Positions 41,801-45,341 of a stretch of DNA of 45,341 nt are shown piece after piece. Both the position numbers and the translations under genes were made by a program. Source of the stretch: Oscillospiraceae bacterium (lineage in GTDB: Bacteria; Bacillota; Clostridia; Oscillospirales; CAG-272). The stretch is taken from contig SVRT01000019.1 of NCBI GenBank assembly GCA_015064685.1, positions 1 through 45,341 on the forward strand. The letters are read 5' to 3'. The stretch's first letter is position 1; every line of letters starts with the position of its first letter. Under the pieces are notes generated by a model that was not told the origin of the DNA, did no database searches, and saw only the letters and a program-made list of their open reading frames with translations.

Positions 41801-44108
41801 CGCAAATTGATATATTTCTCCCGTAAATACATCCACCCATACCTCGTCGCGATACCGAGTATTTGAGTCGGATTTTGAATAAAGGAGAAGAATATACACG
41901 TTTTCGGGTACGACGTGAGTGAAGTAAATGGTTCTCACGCCAATCTCAATGTCAAGCTCCTCATCTGCGTCTAATCTATTTTTCCAATGCTCGCGAGCTA
42001 TCGCCAAAGCATCGTACGGAGAAAGCTTATCTCCCCAAAGCTCGTCAAGAGAGGAAAATCTTATGTCCGCTATTCCATTGTCATCCAGATGCTTTTGAAA
42101 TTCTGCAGCAGTAGCGCGATACAGATTGACGTAATACGATGAGTGCAGCACGATCATCTCCTCACCTGTTGCAATAACAAGCTCATCAACCGTGTCGCCG
42201 TCAAGATCTACAAATGCAAAGCCTGCGTTTTCGATCTCCCCAAGCGGCTTTTGCACAGACGGAACAACGTAATTCCAAAGGCTTTCGACAACCCCTTCCT
42301 CATCGGGTATCCAAATGCTCTCTCTCGGATTTTCCTGCATCGCGTGGCTTAGAGCGAGCGAAGCCTTTAATCTCAATGCTCCGAGATCGAAATGCTGACT
42401 CGACGGGAAAAGCGGCTTCAGATCAAGATGCACGGTGTTGATCCAATAATTCAGTCTGTGACTTGCATCTCCGGATGGGCTGTCAAAGGAATAGTCGGTA
42501 GAAAGGACTGTCTTGCCATCCTTTTGCGTAAAGACAGCGAAAGCGTCATATCTGTCCCCCTCGATAAATATCAGCTCGTCCGTGCCGTCACCGTCGAGGT
42601 CGTTGATAGCATAAGCAAACGCGTCAGTTGCCGGTGAGGAAAAACCGAGCGCGGGAGGATAATATGTTGAAACAAGACCGTCAAGCAATTCATACATTTT
42701 GCGGTTTTCATCGGTGGAGAGATCGTATAACCATTCGGTCCCCTCACGCGTGAATTCGGCAGCCTTGTAATAGTTATACATATGTGTCATTTCCTTGACC
42801 GATGAAAGGATATCTTCGTAGCTTGAAAATTTATGCAGCTCCCCGTCGAGTGGATGAAACTGCAGAGAGGAAAGAGTCTTGTTTACTTCCGTTGCCGTTT
42901 TGTTTTCAAGATACTCGTGATACCGTGTTACGATCGAATTATATTCATCCTTGCCTATGTATTGTTTAGAGCCGTTTTCGACCTTGTAATAGTTAGTAGT
43001 TAAAGTCTCACCCGTTAAGGTGTGTCCGTCAATGCCAAAGCCGAAAAGCTCTTCCAGACATTCGCCTCCCTCGGCTATTCTGTAAACGGTACCCTGCCTT
43101 CCGTCTGCATCGCCGCATGCGACTGCGTGTATCAGCCCCTTGCCGTCGATCTGGCAGATCCTATGCTCTGTAAAGTTATCAAGCAAGATCGGCTGCCCGT
43201 CGACCGTTGAAAAGAGCGCAACTATCGAATAATCTCCGTTGAGAAGAACAAGCTCCTCGATCCCATCCCCGTTAAGATCCTTTTTGTCGTATCCGACAGC
43301 GCCCTTGTAAAATGAGTATTGATCACTGCCTTTGCCCGGGAATAATTTATAACTTGAGAAAACAACGTCCTCAAATTGCTCCTTCTCTTTGTCATCCTTA
43401 AATCCGTTTCCAACGTTCTTGATCACTTTAAGAGAATCAAACAAATTGGTGCTCTCCGAGGTAAAATAGGAAACCGCAACAGTGTAAATTGAAAGAATGG
43501 TTTCGTAATCGCAAAACAGTCCCCTGTTGAAGTCGTAAGGCGGCATTGCCTCTCCGGTCACGCGGTCTATCCAGACCTCGTCAACCGTTGAATAATGGTG
43601 GATTTCTCCATCTCCAATATAAACCGGGTGCTTAAGCACGAATACGTAAACGGAATCGGGAGTGCGGTCGGTATTCACTGCGGGAAAAATATATTTGTCA
43701 GAGGTATGCTGCGACCAATATTTTTTGGCTATTTCAAGAGCCTCTTCTTCAGATATGCTCACCTCGGGCTGCCCTTCCGAAGAGGATTCCGTATTGGTCT
43801 CTGTATTAGTATCAGTGTCAGTGTCAGCTTCTGTCTCGGTCTCAGTATCAGTGCAGGTATCAGTATCAGCTTCTGCCACTGTCTCTGTTTCTGTTTCTGT
43901 TTGATTCCCCGCTGTACTGTCAACTTCATCCCGAAGCGTTTCGCTGTTTTCATCGGTATCAGGTTGTCTGTTTTCTGTATCTGCGGATTCTTCCCGAAGC
44001 GTTTCTCTGCTCGTCCACTCATCATTTTGTTTTGACGGGCGGTCGCAGGATACATAGGTGAACAGAGTCAATGCACAAAGAAAAATGATAAGTGTTTTTT
44101 TTAATCAT
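41795..44108 (-). CDS. Large lipoprotein with FG-GAP/Ca-binding-like repeats; start region out of frame through an A8 tract
   Basis: The ATG at 44108 has AGGAG eight bases upstream, but the A8 tract at 44102-44095 puts the following codons out of frame. With seven A's the reading is MIKKTLIIFLCA then LTLFTYVSC, a perfect lipoprotein signal with lipobox Cys. As given, the intact frame starts only at TTG 44071 (MTLFTYVSC, 758 aa). Residues 58-95 (counted from the TTG) are a Thr-Glu/Thr-Asp run. The body has three stretches like calcium-binding FG-GAP repeats (DLNGDGIEELVLLNG, DLDGDGTDELIFIEG, DLDGDTVDELVIATG). Two similar beta modules at the ends contain (D)EVWxDxxTGE (DEVWIDRVTGEAM and DEVWVDVFTGEIY). 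No enzyme motif is seen. Probably a surface lipoprotein; function unknown. Confidence 0.85.
43787..43900 (-). repeat. Thr-Glu/Thr-Asp low-complexity linker in the lipoprotein
   Basis: About 38 residues alternating T with E or D (TETETETV, DTDTCTDTETETE, DTDTDTNTETNTE), written in repetitive GTATCAGTGTCAGTCT-like DNA. It lies between the lipid anchor and the folded body, and could be a spacer or glycosylated stalk. Such DNA is prone to length change. Confidence 0.85.
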
Positions 44109-44149
44109 CAGAGCTCTCCTTTTGTTGAAAAATTTGTCGTTATAGTATC

Positions 44150-44178
44150 ATCTTAACATGCCGAAAAACGGTTGTCAA
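44150..44178 (-). promoter_or_regulatory. Promoter of the lipoprotein gene
   Basis: TTGACA (44178-44173), a 17-bp spacer and TAAGAT (44155-44150) on the minus strand, 42 bp before the ATG at 44108. A working promoter and ribosome binding site argue that the frameshifted gene is, or was recently, expressed. Confidence 0.82.
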
Positions 44179-44353
44179 TAGGGTGGTGAAAAGAAATTTT
44201 CTGCTTGCGTTTTTAGCGTCAAAGTGGGGGATAAAATGCTTTTTTATAAAAATCAGAGACATTGACCCCTGAAAAAATATAAAACGCCATTTCATTTTCG
44301 CATACCCCCTCGCCGATACGCACTCGGGTACGCTCTTGGGGAGACTGCCACTC

Positions 44354-44396
44354 GAAAAATCTACCTTCATCTCGCACCGCGAGCGGTCGATTTTTC
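44354..44396. other. Intergenic nested hairpin
   Basis: GAAAAATC (44354-44361) pairs with GATTTTTC (44389-44396), and an inner CTCGC/GCGAG hairpin lies at 44371-44383. It sits in a 412-bp stretch (44179-44590) without a gene. The stretch also holds CG-rich segments, GGTTCGAATC at 44424-44433 (resembling a tRNA T-loop but not paired as one) and a CGACAAATT/AATTTGTCG hairpin at 44553-44572. I cannot assign a function. Confidence 0.4.
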
Positions 44397-44453
44397 TCCC
44401 TCTCTCACCGCTACGCGGTTCTCGGTTCGAATCTCTCCCGCCGAAAAAACAAA

Positions 44454-44478
44454 GGGTATCTCAAACGAGATACCCTTT
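44454..44478. terminator. Terminator-like hairpin downstream of the VOC gene
   Basis: A perfect 9-bp stem (GGGTATCTC pairing with GAGATACCC) with an AAAC loop, followed on minus by TTTGTTTTTTC and on plus by TTTATCTTTT. It could end the VOC transcript about 115 bp after its stop. Confidence 0.6.
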
Positions 44479-44590
44479 ATCTTTTGCGAAAAAGCGACCA
44501 AAAGGTGCGTAAAGTGGGGGAAGAACGACTAAAAGTACACCAATTGTGAACTCGACAAATTGGAATTTGTCGTTTTGATAAATAAAAATA

Positions 44591-44992
44591 TCAGTTTCTA
44601 AATGGCTTGTTAAAAGAACCTATTTCTATCAAATTCCCCTCAGGGTCTGCAATATAACAAGTTCTTTGTCCCCAAGGCTCAGTTACAGGTTCTAAAATTG
44701 ATTTCGCACCTTTATCTATTACCTCGTTATATTTTTGATCTACCTCTTCAAAAGTATCAACATATAAAGCTATTTCAAAATGTCCATTATACCCTTTAAT
44801 ATATTCATACTTTCTATTTGTCATTTTTTCAAAGTTTTTTCTTTCATATAGCATAAATAAGGTTCCATCCTTAATTAAATAAACATTACCAGCATTTTCA
44901 GACTCTTTAATCTCAAAACCTAAAACATCTCTATAAAATCTAATCATTTTAGGCATATCTTCTACAAATAAACCAAAACCATCTAAGTTCAT
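44591..44992 (-). CDS. VOC-family (glyoxalase/bleomycin resistance-type) protein
   Basis: 133 residues, a single VOC module pair: GFGLFVEDMPKMIRFYRDVL at the start, GHFEIALYVDTFEEVDQKYN in the middle, and YIADPEGNLIEIGSF at the end. The family includes glyoxalases, dioxygenases and drug-binding resistance proteins; the substrate is not predictable. Codons are visibly A/T-rich (TTT, AAA, ATA, TAT), unlike all neighbouring genes, and the gene is surrounded by hairpin repeats, which suggests recent acquisition. GAGGTG precedes the ATG. Confidence 0.9.
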   Translation of the reverse strand: MNLDGFGLFVEDMPKMIRFYRDVLGFEIKESENAGNVYLIKDGTLFMLYERKNFEKMTNRKYEYIKGYNGHFEIALYVDTFEEVDQKYNEVIDKGAKSILEPVTEPWGQRTCYIADPEGNLIEIGSFNKPFRN

Positions 44993-45030
44993 AATAACAC
45001 CTCTACAAATTCTTATTTATCGGTGAGCTT

Positions 45031-45059
45031 ATTATATCACACTATCGTAAATAAATCAA
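45031..45059 (-). promoter_or_regulatory. Promoter of the VOC gene
   Basis: TTGATT (45059-45054), a 17-bp spacer and TATAAT (45036-45031) on the minus strand, about 40 bp before the start codon. The -35 box touches the first hairpin of the neighbouring array. Confidence 0.8.
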
Positions 45060-45291
45060 GGCATAGTCCTTGTATATCATCCGCAACTTGTTGCGGTATA
45101 TCATCAAAACGAAGTTTTGTATATCATCAAGCCGCAGGGAGGATCCAGCCCCAAAGGGGCTGATGAGATACAAGGGCGGCGAGCCGCCCTTGATGATATG
45201 CACCGCACGTTGTGCGGCGATGATATACCAAGCCTACGGGAACCCCCAAAGCTCGTCAAGCTCGCTTCGGGGAACCCCTACTGCGGCTTGG
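45057..45291. repeat. Array of short hairpins joined by TATATCATC linkers
   Basis: Hairpins: CAAGG/CCTTG (45057-45072), CCGCAA/TTGCGG (45081-45096), CAAAAC/GTTTTG (45105-45119), CAGCCCC/GGGGCTG (45146-45162), CAAGGGCGGC/GCCGCCCTTG (45171-45192) and CCGCAC/GTGCGG (45203-45217). A large outer pair follows (CCAAGCC 45228-45234, GGCTTGG 45285-45291). The linker TATATCATC occurs at 45073-45081, 45097-45105 and 45120-45128. Its reverse complement, or a near copy, is at 45163-45170, 45192-45200 and 45219-45227, so the whole array is a rough inverted repeat. No gene is present in 44993-45341. Confidence 0.8.
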
Positions 45292-45304
45292 ATAAACAAA
45301 AAAG

Positions 45305-45335
45305 GAACTTTTGGTAGACAAAAGTTCTCTTTTTG
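45305..45335 (+). terminator. Terminator-like hairpin at the right end
   Basis: GAACTTTTG pairs with CAAAAGTTC around a GTAGA loop, followed by TCTTTTT. The gene that it would end is not visible; only the hairpin array precedes it. Confidence 0.8.
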
Positions 45336-45341
45336 TTGGCT

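Noticed and set aside
44140-44370. 76-codon minus-strand frame
   Set aside because: It runs over the promoter of the lipoprotein gene and over hairpin DNA, with no ribosome binding site and no recognisable domain.
44401-44450. tRNA gene near GGTTCGAATC
   Set aside because: The arms beside the T-loop-like sequence do not pair as a T-stem, and no matching acceptor or anticodon arm is visible.
45117-45317. 66-codon plus-strand frame at the right end
   Set aside because: It translates the hairpin array and a terminator stem; no ribosome binding site and implausible protein composition.

Overview
The window looks like a chromosomal segment of a spore-forming, anaerobic, probably gut-dwelling member of the Clostridia (Bacillota). 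The signs are a SpoVT-type sporulation regulator at the left edge, strong GGAGG ribosome binding sites and TTGACA/TATAAT promoters, TrkA/TrkH potassium uptake, an MglBAC-type sugar importer, a GH29 fucosidase, and C-terminal tails of the form Gly-Cys-x-Ser-Ser-Ile-Gly, a pattern I associate (from memory) with uncultured gut Clostridia. The species cannot be named from sequence alone.

Layout. (1) 3-572: 3' part of a spoVT-like gene, followed by a terminator shared by both strands. (2) 716-21774, minus strand: a TetR-family regulator followed by three giant secreted or surface proteins of about 2670, 2049 and 1970 residues. Gaps are only 39-58 bp, and I see no promoter inside the run. The TetR promoter is covered by a perfect 22-bp palindrome, with a second one just downstream, so the regulator probably represses itself and the whole 21-kb unit. 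(3) 21945-27304, minus: an operon of a histidine phosphatase, trkA, trkH, tmk and a YitT-family membrane protein, with a consensus promoter and a terminator. (4) 27316-27883, minus: a unit with a perfect consensus promoter, a 17-codon leader ORF, an elaborate multi-hairpin leader and a tiny XRE regulator. (5) 27928-31600, minus: mglB-mglA-mglC. (6) 31727-33425, plus: a secreted CHAP hydrolase ending in the same Cys-containing tail as the 1970-residue protein. (7) 33423-37434: gpsA (minus), then an ABC-F ATPase, a small membrane protein and a DUF559 endonuclease-like protein (plus). (8) 37436-38020: an inverted copy plus four tandem copies of a hairpin-forming repeat. (9) 38028-40391, minus: TlpA-like lipoprotein, nucleoside hydrolase, PgeF. 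(10) 40401-41800, plus: GH29 fucosidase with an operator-like palindrome at its promoter. (11) 41795-44178, minus: a large lipoprotein whose start codon and signal peptide are separated from the body by a one-base slip in an A8 tract. (12) 44179-45341: hairpin-rich intergenic DNA around a conspicuously AT-rich VOC-family gene, ending in an array of short hairpins joined by a repeated TATATCATC linker.

Taken together, the most distinctive part is the TetR-controlled giant-protein operon. Its three products differ in how they could be held at the cell: one has the Cys-containing tail, one a plain transmembrane segment with an acidic tail, and one no anchor. That fits a multi-component surface assembly. 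The other main candidates for something new are the leader-peptide/hairpin region upstream of the XRE gene and the shared Cys-type C-terminal tail.
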